From Azolla pinnata (Eukaryota; Streptophyta; Polypodiopsida; Salviniales; Salviniaceae): a stretch of 29,355 nt of DNA. Positions within the stretch are counted from its first letter, which is position 1; every line of letters starts with the position of its first letter. The DNA lies in NCBI GenBank assembly GCA_037176905.1, contig JBBBWG010000926.1:7177-36531 (forward strand). Reading direction: 5' to 3'. The position numbers were made by a program, and so were the translations under genes. Below, in pieces: positions 1-11,595 of the stretch. The notes below the pieces were generated by a model. The model was not told where the DNA came from and did no database searches. It worked only from the letters and a program-made list of their open reading frames with translations.

Positions 1-239
1 CTATGCTATGCCAAGCTAGCGAGCTTTCGGTGGGCGGAGATCGGCATGATACATTCAACATTCATCGTCATCGTCATCGTCATTGGCCATGCCAGCTATA
101 ACAGCTCATAAAGGCTGATAGTAATCGATCGCCGCCCGACACATGCAAAGCCCTTGCTCAACACAGGGCCCCTCCTCCGCCTTCGCCTCTATAGTAGCGC
201 GATTTTTCGACAATGATGGAGCTCAACTCATGGTGCTGG

Positions 240-276
<37 letters not shown>

Positions 277-640
277 TTGAGGCTTCTTTCCTTTCACCTC
301 TCCCTTCTTCAATTTCAATTATGTGGAGGAAAATCCCATGTGTAAGTCATCAGAAAGGTAGTTTTTCTTTTGCAAGTACGAAGGAGGATTGAAGTGACAA
401 CAGCTCTCTTAATGAATCAATGAATGAATGAATGAATGAATTGAGTGAATGAATGAATGAATGGTGTAGTGTAAAGGTTTGCTCCAAAGTCTTCCCAATG
501 GAAAGCTTTGGATTCACTCCCTCTTCGTTCTTCCTCCCTCCGTGGGGTGTGGGCCGGCCATTGTGTGCAATCGATCCCTCGCCGAGATCCCAATCGATCG
601 CTCCCGACCGCAAGTCGTCGTCGTCGTCGTCGCCGTCGCC

Positions 641-720
641 CTAATTATGAGGATCATCGCAGCCTCGAGAATGTCGCCGTCGGCCTAATTATGAGGATCA
701 TCGCAGCCTCGAGAATGTCG
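641..720. repeat. 44-bp direct tandem duplication
   Basis: A unit beginning CTAATTATGAGGATCATCGC starts at 641 and again at 685. The second copy is identical but lacks the last 8 bases. It follows a TCG microsatellite, and the bases joining the copies are themselves CCGTCGGC-like, which suggests slippage or unequal exchange. No coding role is seen. Confidence 0.85.
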
Positions 721-758
721 TGCATTCAGTATCCGATTGCATCGGTATGTAAGCAGCC

Positions 759-872
759 GATTGTTCGCTTAATGCGCCCTATGATTTCGTCGGCCCATCG
801 TGTATATACAAGTGGTTGATCGCTCGCTTAATGCGCTCTATGATCTCTCGTCGATCGCTCGCTTGATGCGCA
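759..872. repeat. Three dispersed copies of a 20-bp motif
   Basis: The motif GATCGCTCGCTTAATGCGC (with one or two changes per copy) occurs at 759-778, 818-837 and 853-872, separated by unrelated or partly related bases such as CTATGAT. It reads as a short degenerate local repeat, not a gene. Confidence 0.7.
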
Positions 873-1400
873 TGCGATCGAGTTGGTTTCGCTGGCTTCA
901 ATGCGCGCTTATAATTGTGGTGTTAACCCATTGCTTACGTTCGCGCGATCGATCGATCGATCGATCGCCATGGGCACGTTACGTTGGGGAAGAGAACACG
1001 ATCGATCGACGTAGCACGGGGTCGGGGGGGGGGTCAGCGTCTGACAAACGATCCGACAGATGGTCTGTGTTCGATAACGATGCTCGGTAAAAGGCCCAGA
1101 GGCATTGAAGATGTAGATGCAATATACACTATTTGCAAATCAGCACAACCAACTCTCATTCAAGCCCTTTGGGTGTGCCAACATGAAGTCCTCCTAAAAG
1201 GCACCAGCCATGTGTGGCTGTGGAGCGAGCGCCTCGCGTCTACTCCGCCTCCGTCTGGTGGAGATAATTTCGCCCGACTAAATGGGGGGAGTAGTGGGGA
1301 GCTAGCTTCCCAAGGCCCTTCACTACATGTAACATAGCTACAATGTGAATGGATTTGAATGGCCTTAAACCAAGATCTCCCCTTCTTGTCTGTCGATCTA

Positions 1401-1441
<41 letters not shown>

Positions 1442-4400
1442 TGCATCTGTGGGCCTCTTCTATGGCTGGCATTGCTAGCGTCGAGTCATTTGCCAACGCC
1501 AAGTCTCATCGACTCCGATTGATATATATGTCGTCGATGCCCTTTTCCAATTCCATCAATCCATCCTTCGATCGCCCCGCATCGATCCATACTCGCTTCT
1601 GGCTTCACTTCTGGCTTGCCCACGGCATATTCGTCCGCCCTCCATCTCCCGCCTTTTGTTTTTTGTTTCATCATGCTTTATGTTTTTTTTTTCTACGTCG
1701 GAGCGAGTCTGGGCGCTATAGAACCAATCTCCTCCCCCACCCCAAAATCCATCAATCGATGATGATGATGCCTTGTACGTCCCGATTCGAATGGCTCGAG
1801 GGAGCAGGACATGTGTGGATTGGATTAATGGATCGCCGTACAATGAGTTTTGGTCTCCGAAAGTATATCGATTACGTGACCGGGTTTGGCCCGGTAGCAG
1901 AGTTCCGACACAACGCCATGGCCCCCAAAGCTTTCTTGTGTTTTGTCGTAACCGCCACGAAATCATTCGTGTATAGAGTTTTTCTTTTTTACACATCCAA
2001 GAGCAGATCTCAAGCTTTTTTGGTCTCTTCCCCAAGGGGCAGTATGCGGAATTAAATGAGACTTTTTTGGCTTTCATGGAAATGAATGGGAAACCGTTGC
2101 TTCCTTTCGATTGCTAAGGTTTACTCCATACTAGTGCTAATGATCTCTAGGGAAAAAGTTTTGGCGGATAAATCGCCCGGGATTCCTCTCCGATCACTAG
2201 CGCCACTTGACGTGCCAAATGTCTCGGCGATTACAGCCTGCGATTTCTAAACGTTAGTTACTAGCTATTTTGTGCCTATTGACGATTCAGTAAGGTCGAT
2301 GCATCAGATTTAACTTGTCAATCAAGCCCTAAAGCCCGGTTCCGCAATCGTCCTGTGATTCTTTCTCTGACCTTGTCGACGTTCTATCAATTTCTATTGT
2401 CTGATCACTTCTTAACTCACAAAGATGGGATTAATCTTACCGCGGTCTGATTAATTAGCTGGTTGATTAGTTTGGTGCTTAATTGCTCATTGAATGAGAG
2501 GTTTTTAAACTTTTGTGGGTGTAATTACAGAAAATTTTGGGATATGAAAGGGCAATCAATATATCCACAATTTTCCCTGATCATCATCATCATCATCTTC
2601 TTCTTCTTCTTCTTCTTCTTCTTTCTTCTTCTTCTATGGATAAATTGCTAGAAACAAAAGTAATAAAGCGAAAATAACTGACAAAAATCTTCGTCCATGA
2701 GGAAGAAAGACACATGAATTTATTCGCAGATAATTCGTAGATAATTCTCAGATGATTCAAGCGATGATATATAACTGCAGTTTTACTTGACAGAATAGAG
2801 CAATAAAATACAGGATCTTCGCATTTGTTTTTTGCTTTTTGTTTTTTGTTTTCCCCCCCTTCCTATTTGCTTTCATTGACTCTGCGAATCTCGCCAATTT
2901 TCTTAGCTTTTTTTTTTTGCCGGAGTCGGTGCTCATTTACTCAGGTTTTTTGGCTGTTAAAGATTCAAAGGAGAAAAAAATATCAATCAGTAAATGAGTT
3001 GCATCTTCTTGGGCATTTTTTGCTTCGTTTTTACCACCTTTTTGTTTTGGCCTTTTTTCTTCCCGAAACACCAGAGTTAAGAATCGGCCTAAAACGAGAG
3101 AGAACAAAACCTGAAAACTGGTGAAAAAAAGAAAAAAAAAAAGAAAGGAAAAGGATCTAAGAACGGACTATAAGAGGAGGTTCTTTTAAGAGAAGATTTG
3201 CATGTATAAAATCCCACCATAAATAGAAGAGCAAGAAAAGATTAGTATGATTGGAGGAAAAAGAGGAGGAGAAGATTTTTACAAGCTATGAAGTCTCCCC
3301 TTTTTTTTTACTGCATTTGATCGTTCAAATTTCCATAGATGGGAGAATTACCAAACAAAAACGTCTAACAAAATTATAAATTGCAAATTAACGCCCACTC
3401 TTAGAATTAACAGCGAAAATTAATTCCGTTAGGATGATGTTAATTGATTTTATTCCCAACAATCGCCTCCTATTAATTGATCCGAACCGATTCCCTTACT
3501 ATATTCAATTAAGGAAAGTTGGAAAATTTCAGAATCTTAATAATCGATTAACGTATGAATTTTGGCGTAACTCGATTAAATGATTTGATATTAATCGAGC
3601 TCACAATTAATTGAGGGTCAATTTTTAAAACTAGGCATTAAAGTTGTAATTTTTAGTTCTACCACACATTAAAATGTATTTTATAATTTTGTCAGGCGTT
3701 TTTTGGTAATTTTCCTTGTATATATATACACAGTGGGTCTTATTCAATTGTGTTATTGACTCATAACAATATATCATAGGGAGGCATGTCCCATGCATGG
3801 CATGGAAGCATCAATGCCTAGCATTGCATGATGGTATGTGATTGATGCATGTGATTGTATGTGAGCATATTGATTGACCTCCAAGGGGGTTGTGTTCACA
3901 TGGGGTGTTAAGTACAACTAAAGGAGGAAGATGTTTGAATGGTTATGAAAGCCAGCTTTGCAATCCTCTTCTTCTTCTTCTTCTTCTTTTGGTTTTTCTT
4001 CAGCTGCATGTGCCGTCGGAGCTGGCTGGTAGGAAGGCCAAAAGCGAAAAGGAGAGGGGAAATAAATCGCATGACACCGATCTCGTGCAAGTGGGACAAG
4101 CAGAAGAAGGAGAAGCCGAAGCAGAAGCTGAAGCAGAAACTGAGCAAAAGAGCAGAAGAGAGCTAGAGGTTGGCTTCTTCTGCTCTGGCTTTCTTCTTCT
4201 TCTTCTTCTTCTTCTTGTGTTCTCGGAGGATGTGAACCCCAACTAGCATGCACAAATCTTGTATCTGAATGCTTCCTCGATTTGATGCTACCGCGGAGGG
4301 TGGGCAACATGCCATGTGAACTCAACGCCGCAATGAATGCTCGCTCCCCTCGACGCATGCCAGCGCAAAACCTAAGACGCACAAAAACCCCTTCAATGCG

Positions 4401-4657
4401 AGCCTATCCACTCGGCTTGGAATTCGCAGTGCAATGCCACATGTGCACGATAACAACAACAACAACAACAACAACAACAATACCATGGGCACAACCAGTG
4501 GCCTTTTTCCGTCAACATGAGAGAATTGAAGAATTCAACGGATGGCTTCCACGCCTAGGCTTCCATTTTTTTGTATACATCTAGCTCATGGCTCGCCGAA
4601 AGCCTAGATTGATATGCTGAGGGAGAGCGGAGTTGATACACTCCCCCGATTCGCTTC

Positions 4658-5079
4658 TTGGAAGAATCGTTCCGAGCTTCACCGCCATTAATGCGCTCTC
4701 GTTCCAGCCAAACCTTAGTCTTTGCGCCACATTCAAAAGGAGATCCAATCCATTCCCCGAGTTCCGATCCTCCCAGAGTTAAGCTCTCATGCACTATGCA
4801 TTGTCCCTTGTGCAATATCCTAAGAATGGCCACAACTGCATTTACAGTGGAAACAAGCAACGGTGAAGAGATGAGGTCGCTCGTAAGACATAATGCAAAG
4901 CTACATGTTGATATTGTCGAGGATGAGCATCTCAGAAGAACGATCGGAAAACTTGAAGATGAGAACTGAAGAAATATGTCCAGACTAAGGGAGAGGTCAT
5001 TGTACTCATGCATGAATACCTGTACAAGAAGCAACCGCGTATGCTACAAGCCTACGATATCTCAAGGATATGTCGATAG
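4658..5079 (+). pseudogene. Possible frameshifted coding relic, unrecognised
   Basis: An open frame of about 100 codons starts at 4658. Its second half has ordinary protein composition (a CPLC pair, then a charged stretch ending ...LRRTIGKLEDEN) and stops at about 4969. A different frame then carries on with the same charged, helix-like character (ELKKYVQTKGEVIVLMHEY... then LQAYDISRICR) to a TAG at 5077-5079. This pattern fits one frame broken by a single-base change near 4965. I recognise no family, and chance is a real alternative. The frame was not repaired here. Confidence 0.2.
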
Positions 5080-6480
5080 GATATACAATTATATGATCAC
5101 TCTTCTATGGATGAAAAGATCCAAGTAAAATGATTCTACAAATGTGGAATAGTACCAGAAGTGTTACTTCAAATGGTTTATATTTTTGGAATGATACATA
5201 TAATTTACGCGCATCAAACACAATGGCGTAGTGTGAATGATTCTATGTTATTTTCTTAGGTATCTTGGATCATATATCTAAATTTTCACATGACTAATGG
5301 ACTTCAGAATAAGAACATCATATTGAAACATCATGGATTTTTTGTATCAATAAAATATAGAAACTTCTCGTTTCTGGATAAGACCAATCTCTATGTTGTT
5401 ATATGAAGATTGTAGATGTTAGAATATCCATGTCTTTCTCATTCTTACGGAGAAAATGTATTGTGACATTATGCCTCGATCTTAAATGTATGGAAGGCTT
5501 CTAACAATGGCTATTAATTATCTTATGACAAATGAAATTAGTCTACTTCAGCCAACTGCTTACACTGAGCAAAAACCAAATCCTCTTTATAGGCTTTGTT
5601 TGGTAGGTTCAACATTTGGAACTGAAATGACAATAACCTTTGCAACTAATTATCAATCGAAGATGGGCCTGTTGTGTGGAATCTCACACTATAATTAGGC
5701 CCAACCTCATTATTCTAACAAACTTATGGCCCAAAGAATATTTGCCCTACCAAATAAGCAAATTTATATGTTTGTTACCACCTATCTCCCTCTACAAAAG
5801 AACTTGCATTTCCTATCTATTAAAGGGAGGACTCCAATGGCAAAATTGTAAATAAAATTTCTTAAAAACAACTAATTGATTACCCATTAGCAAGTCTGTA
5901 AACCTTAGATAATCTTTATTAGAGTTACCTAAATTCTACCAAAAAGTTTGAAATGTAGATACATTCCTTGCCAAATTAATGTCTACACGCATATCGTATC
6001 AAATGTATGTTTCCTCTTCGATAACATAAAACATATGGATAAGAAAACTCTATCAACAACTTTCTTGGACCATGGTCTTAAAGGAAAATAACATGACACT
6101 ATTGCACCATAAAGGTAAATAACTAGATGTCAAATCTAGTTAATACACCTAAATTGTATAATCTAGGATGACTATTTGTCTTCAATGCAGTCAATTAATA
6201 ACTTTATTCTTTTACAATATTGTGCTCATCCTAATTTTCTTGATATAGCTTAACACAACATAGGTTCTACTAGTGTTGTCATCATTATAAAGCATTTGTG
6301 AGTTTACCGTGACCTAAATACAATGTTTTCGGGTCACAGTAATTTATTTTCAAAATCACATCAAATTTGCTACAATTATTATTGCGAGTTCAGATGTGTG
6401 TGTAGCCGTAATCGTAGACATGACGTAAGACACTCCATTTACTGTAACCTTGTTACAAAAATGTTCTCTACAAATCTGTC
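5080..6480. other. AT-rich intergenic DNA, nothing recognised
   Basis: No conserved reading frame, RNA gene or clear repeat family is visible. The open frames at 5486-5698 and 5640-5855 have no family resemblance and no splice context. Near 6306-6350 the words ACCGTGACC and GGTCACAGT form a short imperfect inverted pair, too small to interpret. Confidence 0.5.
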
Positions 6481-7500
6481 ACGACTTTTACTATAACTAT
6501 CATAGGCAAGATTTGAACCATGACACAATCAAATGGTCTAGACAATCGGTCCAAGATATAATATATTTATAATTATTTAAAATGTACTATATCTATGTAC
6601 CTATTCATATATAGATTAATATGCGTGTATACATCTATATATACATAAATATATGAATAATTATGTGTATATATATGTATGTATGCATATATAGGTGAAT
6701 ATGCCTGTATCTGCCCGTTTACAAATGAATATACATCAAACATGGACATATACAAGCGAATATGCACATATCTATGCATATAAACATAAATATGCATGCA
6801 TGCATGTATATTTAGATGAGTATATATGTATGGATGCATATACAAGTGAATACAGGATAATATAGGTTAATGTGTAACTACCATATAACAAATGTGCAGC
6901 AAATATGCAGCTATTTTCCAAAACTGTTTACTGCAAATTTGTCGTAACCATAGTACATATTTACTGCACCTTAGTGTCACAATTTGGCACAATCAAGTGA
7001 TATAGCCAATTGATCTAACATACAATTATATAATAAATATATCGTCATTATAATTCAAAATGTTCTATATTCATGTACCTATCCATATATAGATCAACAT
7101 GTGTATACATCTACATATACGTATACACAATATACATAAATACATGCGTGTTTACATGTATATGTATGTATGCTTGCATATAAATACATACATACATGTG
7201 AATACACATGCATACATGCATATTTATGTGTGTATGTATGTATGTATCTATGAATATAAAGGTGAATATGCATCAGACATGTGCCTATACACATGAATAT
7301 GCATGTATGTCTGCATATATAGGTGAATATTTATGTATGTATACATATATAGGTGAATATGAATATATTTATGTATATACATGCTAATATGCATGTATGT
7401 ATGTGTTTATAGATAAATATGCATTTATCTATCCATATACAGGTGAATATGCATGTATATATTGATTAATATCCAAGTAGCTTTCTTATAAAGATAAATA
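6480..7500. repeat. Two diverged copies of a ~464-bp AT-rich unit
   Basis: Landmarks recur in the same order about 464 bp apart: CACAATCAA (6524 and 6988), a TCTAGACAATCGGTCC-like segment, an AAAATGT(A/T)CTATAT segment, then TATGTACCTAT(T/C)CATATATAGAT and GTGTATACATCTA. Each is followed by several hundred bases of ATGTATGCATATATAGGTGAATATGCA-like short-period repeats. The copies differ at many positions, so the duplication is old. The open frames through it are repeat translations rich in Y, I, M and H, and are not genes. The unit start may carry a degenerate tRNA-like B box (6509-6519 on the minus strand). Confidence 0.6.
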
Positions 7501-7683
7501 TGAATGTATATATGCATATATAAATGAATGACTATATAAGGAGGAGATAAACAACTAAAAAGTTAAAATATCTCACATGAACAGTCTTAGACAGACCTCT
7601 TGTATAAATAGGCAATCAGGGCTTGAATTTATCAATAATCTTCAAAGTTCTCTAACCATGTTGCTTTTAAAATGAAGAAGCTT

Positions 7684-7709
7684 CTATATATATATATATA
7701 TATATATAA
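7684..7709. repeat. TA dinucleotide microsatellite
   Basis: An uninterrupted run of TA repeats followed by an A/T-rich tail. Confidence 0.9.
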
Positions 7710-7799
7710 TCTTTTTTTAAAATATTATATTTTAAATATATTTTATTACAGGTTTCCTAAAAGATAGCCGTGTCATTTGCCACAACGATAAACATGAGT

Positions 7800-8155
7800 G
7801 TAGCTGCAAATTAGACTATCACAGTTGCGTCTAAACTTCTAGTAAGAGTTGCGTCTAAACTTATAGTAAGAGTCGTGTCTAAACTTGTAGTCACGTCTAC
7901 AGTTGTAATTACAATAATAGTAACGATTGCACCTACATATGAATCTACGATTGTTGTAAAGGTCGTGTTTATAGGTGCAGTTACAATTGTAGTAAATATT
8001 GCGTCTATAGGTGAAAGGTTGCATCTACAGGGGCAACTACAAATGCATAAAGCTTGCATCTACAGGTCCAATAAAGGTCATGGTAAAGGTCGCGATAAAG
8101 GTCGTAAGAAAAGTCATGGCAATATCGTGGTAAAGGTCGTGGTAAAAATGTGATA
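7800..8155. repeat. Degenerate 24-bp then 12-bp satellite
   Basis: A unit starting GTTGCGTCTAAACTT and ending AGTAAGA repeats at exactly 24 bp from 7824, 7848 and 7872. It then continues in more diverged form (TTGCGTCTATAGGTG, GTTGCATCTACAGG) to about 8070. From about 8070 to 8150 the pattern shortens to a roughly 12-bp beat of AAAGGTCGTGGT and variants. Open frames on both strands are repeat translations. The graded decay from exact to loose copies suggests growth by slippage. Confidence 0.7.
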
Positions 8156-8371
8156 AACTGACTATGTCCTTTGACGCAACCGTATTAGAAAAAAAACAAA
8201 TTTCACGATAAACGACGTGCAAGCCAATACCTTGTAGTGCATTATGTTCCTCACCAGGCAAGATACTTAGAGGTCCACCCTTTACTCGATACTGACAACC
8301 TCACCAATCACGGTCAAAGAACACCAAGAAGTGGTAGAACATGATTGTAGGGCAAACCGTTATAAACAAAA

Positions 8372-8373
8372 AG

Positions 8374-8464
<91 letters not shown>
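8372..8464. repeat. GATA then GA microsatellite
   Basis: About five GATA units run straight into a GA dinucleotide run of roughly 70 bases. This compound microsatellite is long enough to be highly length-variable and prone to assembly error. Confidence 0.95.
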
Positions 8465-8467
<3 letters not shown>

Positions 8468-8940
8468 CCCTTTTTTTAATTCAAAATTGTCCCAAACTTT
8501 TTATTCAAAAAAGACATGTTTATATACAAGTGATCTAGGGTTTAGTTTGGCCTGCTCTGTTTTATAAAGAAGAACAAGAATTCAAGAATTAAATAAGACT
8601 ATAAAGTAAGAAAGGTGTAGAGGATAAACATTGAATAGGTTATAAAACACATATCATGAAGTCGACTCCCATGTTGTCATTTTTTGTCTATTTTTTCTTA
8701 TCTTTTTTTTCGCATTTTTTTCTACTTTTTTGTGCGTTTTTCTTACTTTTTTTCTCTTGCATTTTTTTTCCTATGGCGACCCTAATCTCTCTACTAAACC
8801 CTATTAACTTTTAAATCACAAAGCCCAAATCCTTGAAAAGAATAAGTCGAGCAAATTAAAGGCTAACTATTTAAAGTAATGGTTGAACCTCTACAGAGCT
8901 TGTATTTTGGACCAACATCTTCCCCAATCTTGAGGGACTC
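8465..8940. other. T-rich intergenic DNA, nothing recognised
   Basis: A T-rich stretch with repeated TTTTTT(C/G) words (8685-8770) and no coding signal. It may belong to the flank or tail of the decayed retroelement to its right, but no boundary is visible. Confidence 0.4.
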
Positions 8941-8949
8941 AATAGAATT

Positions 8950-9320
8950 CCCCCTCGTTCTCCTTTGAAGATTAGTGTTACGGACAGATACAAGACAATA
9001 AAACAAAGTTAGGTAAGGGTAGAAAAGATAAGCGAGAAGTAGAAGATAGACGAAACTGAGTATTAATTCCGTAGCTGGCGTTGTTCACCTTGATTGGGAT
9101 CAAGGTGAACCCCTGTATTTATACAATTTTACAACTCTTGCATACAAGAAGAAGGTCCTACCTGCAAGAAGAGAGAGATACATGCAGGCGCTTCCATAAA
9201 GCTCCAAAACTTTCTGAAACATCAGAAAATGATATTAAATCTATATGTATTGGTATTTATGTCATGATTCAGTGTTTGATCAACCGGCTAGACTTAGCCT
9301 CCCTTCAAGGTTGCCTTGGT
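8950..9320 (-). mobile_element. Possible LTR of the decayed gypsy element
   Basis: Read on the minus strand, this stretch lies downstream of the decayed integrase, where a 3' LTR should be. It contains a TATA-type box (TATAAATAC, plus positions 9114-9122) followed at once by a perfect 12-bp-arm hairpin (9083-9110), then a pyrimidine-rich stretch and a purine-rich tract (AAAGGAGAACGAGGGGGAA, plus about 8959-8977). The TATA box with a structured leader resembles an LTR R region. No second LTR copy, TG...CA ends or primer-binding site could be established, so this rests on position and composition only. Confidence 0.35.
9083..9110. repeat. Perfect 12-bp-arm inverted repeat
   Basis: GTTCACCTTGAT and ATCAAGGTGAAC flank a 4-base loop (TGGG). 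On the minus strand the hairpin begins a few bases downstream of a TATA-like box, so it would sit at the 5' end of any transcript starting there. Confidence 0.85.
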
Positions 9321-9419
9321 TTCTGTGCATAACGTTCATGAAATGCACGAACTATATTATGGGCATGCTTGCGATGGTGTGTCGGCTCTATGTCGCTTCG
9401 AAGATAGGGTACCCGTTTC

Positions 9420-10090
9420 AAAGGGCAGGGTACTGAAGCTGGTGACGAAAGAGACAGAGGGTCAAGAATTTGGTCGACCTAAGAGGTAGATGAGTGGTAG
9501 AGGAGAAGGATACCAGCCAGGAATGTTCAAATAGATGGTGAGTTTCAAGAAAGAAGATATGAAAGACATTACGAACACGGAAGTGGGTTGGTAGCTCTAA
9601 GTGGACAACCATGGAATAGATTCAACTTCTTGTAATCAAGCTTCGTACAAGGAGAAGTTGTGACAATATTGCAACGTACAAGCCAAACAAAGTCACCTAC
9701 CTTGAACCAAGGGTCATCTGAGTAAGATGGTCTCTTTATACCTTGTAACGTTTACCAGCGAGGGTAAGCTCCAAGGAAAGATCTCGATGTACATCCTCCA
9801 AGAGAAGTACTCGATTCTCCGTAGAAGGATTGACAGAATTAGAGAGAAGAGAAATGTTGAAACGAGGGTGGAGACCGTAATTTGTGAAAAATAGAGTAAC
9901 ACTCGTAAACGCATGTAATGAGTTGTTGCAAGCGAACTCGGAAAGTGAGGGATGGTAATCTAGTCATCTTGTTAGTAGGTAAGAGATCACCGCTAGTATT
10001 ATTCGAAGATTTAGTTAACTCATTTCATTTGTCAATTGGTTTGTAGATGATAGGCTGAAGACAAATTAATGGTATAACCGAAAGTTTAAA
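9420..10090 (-). mobile_element. Decayed Ty3/gypsy integrase fragment
   Basis: Minus-strand translation gives integrase blocks in family order but in shifting frames with stops. The end of the catalytic core (FGYTINLSSAYHLQTN, the usual STAYHPQTDGQ position) maps to 10036-10083. The TLFFTNYGLHPRFNIS block, normally SPFFANYG-like, lies at about 9740-9905. The C-terminal DFVWLVR...KLDYKKL block lies at 9609-9705, and VVHLELP...VRNVFHIFFLETHHL at 9525-9612. A chromodomain-like STKFLTL...RHQLQYP remnant lies at 9420-9478. An in-frame stop follows the GKRYKV word near 9740, more stops lie around 9960-10035, and at least one frame change lies near 9610. The element is dead. No gag, protease or reverse transcriptase is recognised to the right (10090-11230), so it is truncated or further decayed. 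Family assignment is from motif order; no search was run. Confidence 0.75.
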
Positions 10091-10099
10091 AAAAAATCT

Positions 10100-11230
10100 A
10101 ATACTCAACTTCCCAGAGCCTATTTCCTTGTTGCAAGCCATCACACAAGTAGTCAATTGTGACAATCGTCTTTTTGAGCTTTGTCAAGAGGAACGAGGAA
10201 CATCAAAAGGGCAACCCTTTTCGACAACCCCTATAATATCATTATGCAATGACACTGTGCTGTTTGAAATTGATCGAGTTTGAGCCCCACTCATCGAGGG
10301 TGAACAAAGGTTTCGACAAACCAATGGGCTATGTTTACTCTGTGACACCTCCACCCATCTAATTTGTTTCTGCGTAATAAGCAATGGTCGGTAACAATGA
10401 TTTACAACTAGATGGCCTTAACAACCGGAAAACAAAAGTGTTCGACTATAGTAGGAACCACACGGTTAGACAATCCAAATTCATGTTGCTCCTAAAGTTG
10501 TGTTACTTTTACAAATGATGTTTCCTTCCCGGTAAGCATTCATTTTAAGTGTAGTTTAATTTAGCCCTTAACGTTTCTTAATTTTGGGGCAATGACAATT
10601 TTTATGGATAAAACACTCATTCATAAACACAAATTTTTGGTTGTCCGGTTGTCCAAGCCAATTCCAAGATCTTAAGCTTCCTTAAGCAAGACATTCTTTA
10701 TATAAAGGTATAAGGTATCAACCTCACACCACCATAAATATAACCCTCACAACAAATGCACATAACATCCACATGCTTAAACCATTTCAAACTTTTGGAC
10801 TCTTCACTCAACAAATACTTTTTTGGGGTCATCTATTTCCATATCAATGTCCCCCATAGAATCGAAAGTCATGTACTTCGTATTTGATGTTATATCTCAC
10901 CAATAGACTAGATATTTTTCATGGATAATGAATGAAGAGAAGCTTACAATTCATATTTAGTTAATTTGTTGTCAACACTACTTGTTGCTCATTCTTCTTC
11001 TACTGATCTTTTCTCCCTCTTTTGCTCCAAGAAAATTTCTGGATAATATGTCGATGCAAAACTCTCGCAAAACTGGTTCCAAGAAGTCTAATTTGAGGCG
11101 AATTTGAGTTTGCTATTACCTCTACAATTGTGTGATTTTTTATTCTCCGGTTTTAAGTCTATTATTACCTTTACAATAGTTTGCCTTCTTATTCTCTCTG
11201 TATCTTTGTTGTTGTGCATGTCTTTTTCTC
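10100..11230. other. Intergenic DNA, nothing firmly recognised
   Basis: This lies on the 5' side of the gypsy remnant in its own orientation. The minus-strand frame at 10184-10384 could be more decayed polyprotein, but I cannot match it to a domain. From 10400 to 11230 there is plain AT-rich sequence with no conserved frame. The last 200 bases may include the distal promoter of the exonuclease gene. Confidence 0.4.
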
Positions 11231-11233
11231 TAC

Positions 11234-11595
11234 CTTAATTAGGTTGTTATTACCGTCACATAATAACAACCTAATTAAGTGACAGAAACGCTCTCCCTTA
11301 ATTAGGTTGTTATTACCGTCGCATAATAACAACCTAATTAAGACGCGCTCTGTTAATCAGGTTGTTATTACCCTCACATAATAACAACCTAATTAAGTGA
11401 TAGAAACGCGCTCTCTTAATTAGGGTATTAGTACCGTCACATAATAACAACGTAATTAAGTGATAGAAACGCGCTCTCTTAATTAGGGTATTAGTACCGT
11501 CACATAATAACAACGTAATTAAGTGATAGAAACGATCTCTCGTTTAATTTGGATATTATTACCTAAGTATTATTACTCACATAATAATAACCTAA

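Larger units (their letters stand above)
1..4640. other. Gene-free repeat-rich stretch
   Basis: No reading frame here looks like a conserved protein. The longer open frames (for example 1441-2055) have low-complexity or arbitrary composition and no splice-supported continuation. Visible content is simple sequence: GAT repeats at 241-274, GAAT repeats at 411-464, TCG repeats at 613-640, GATC repeats at 947-967, TCTG repeats at about 1400-1440, CAT/CTT repeats at 2581-2635, CTT tracts near 3968-3990 and 4193-4217, and CAA repeats at 4451-4481. Positions 2650-3750 are AT-rich with no recognisable element. Confidence 0.6.

Noticed and set aside
1441..2055. 204-codon plus-strand frame
   Set aside because: No domain, arbitrary composition, an overlapping 173-codon minus-strand frame, and it begins in a TCTG microsatellite.
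3890..4382. Overlapping Glu/Lys/Arg-, Leu- and Ser-rich frames on both strands
   Set aside because: They arise from CTT/GAAGCA repeats read in different frames, with no unique conserved core.
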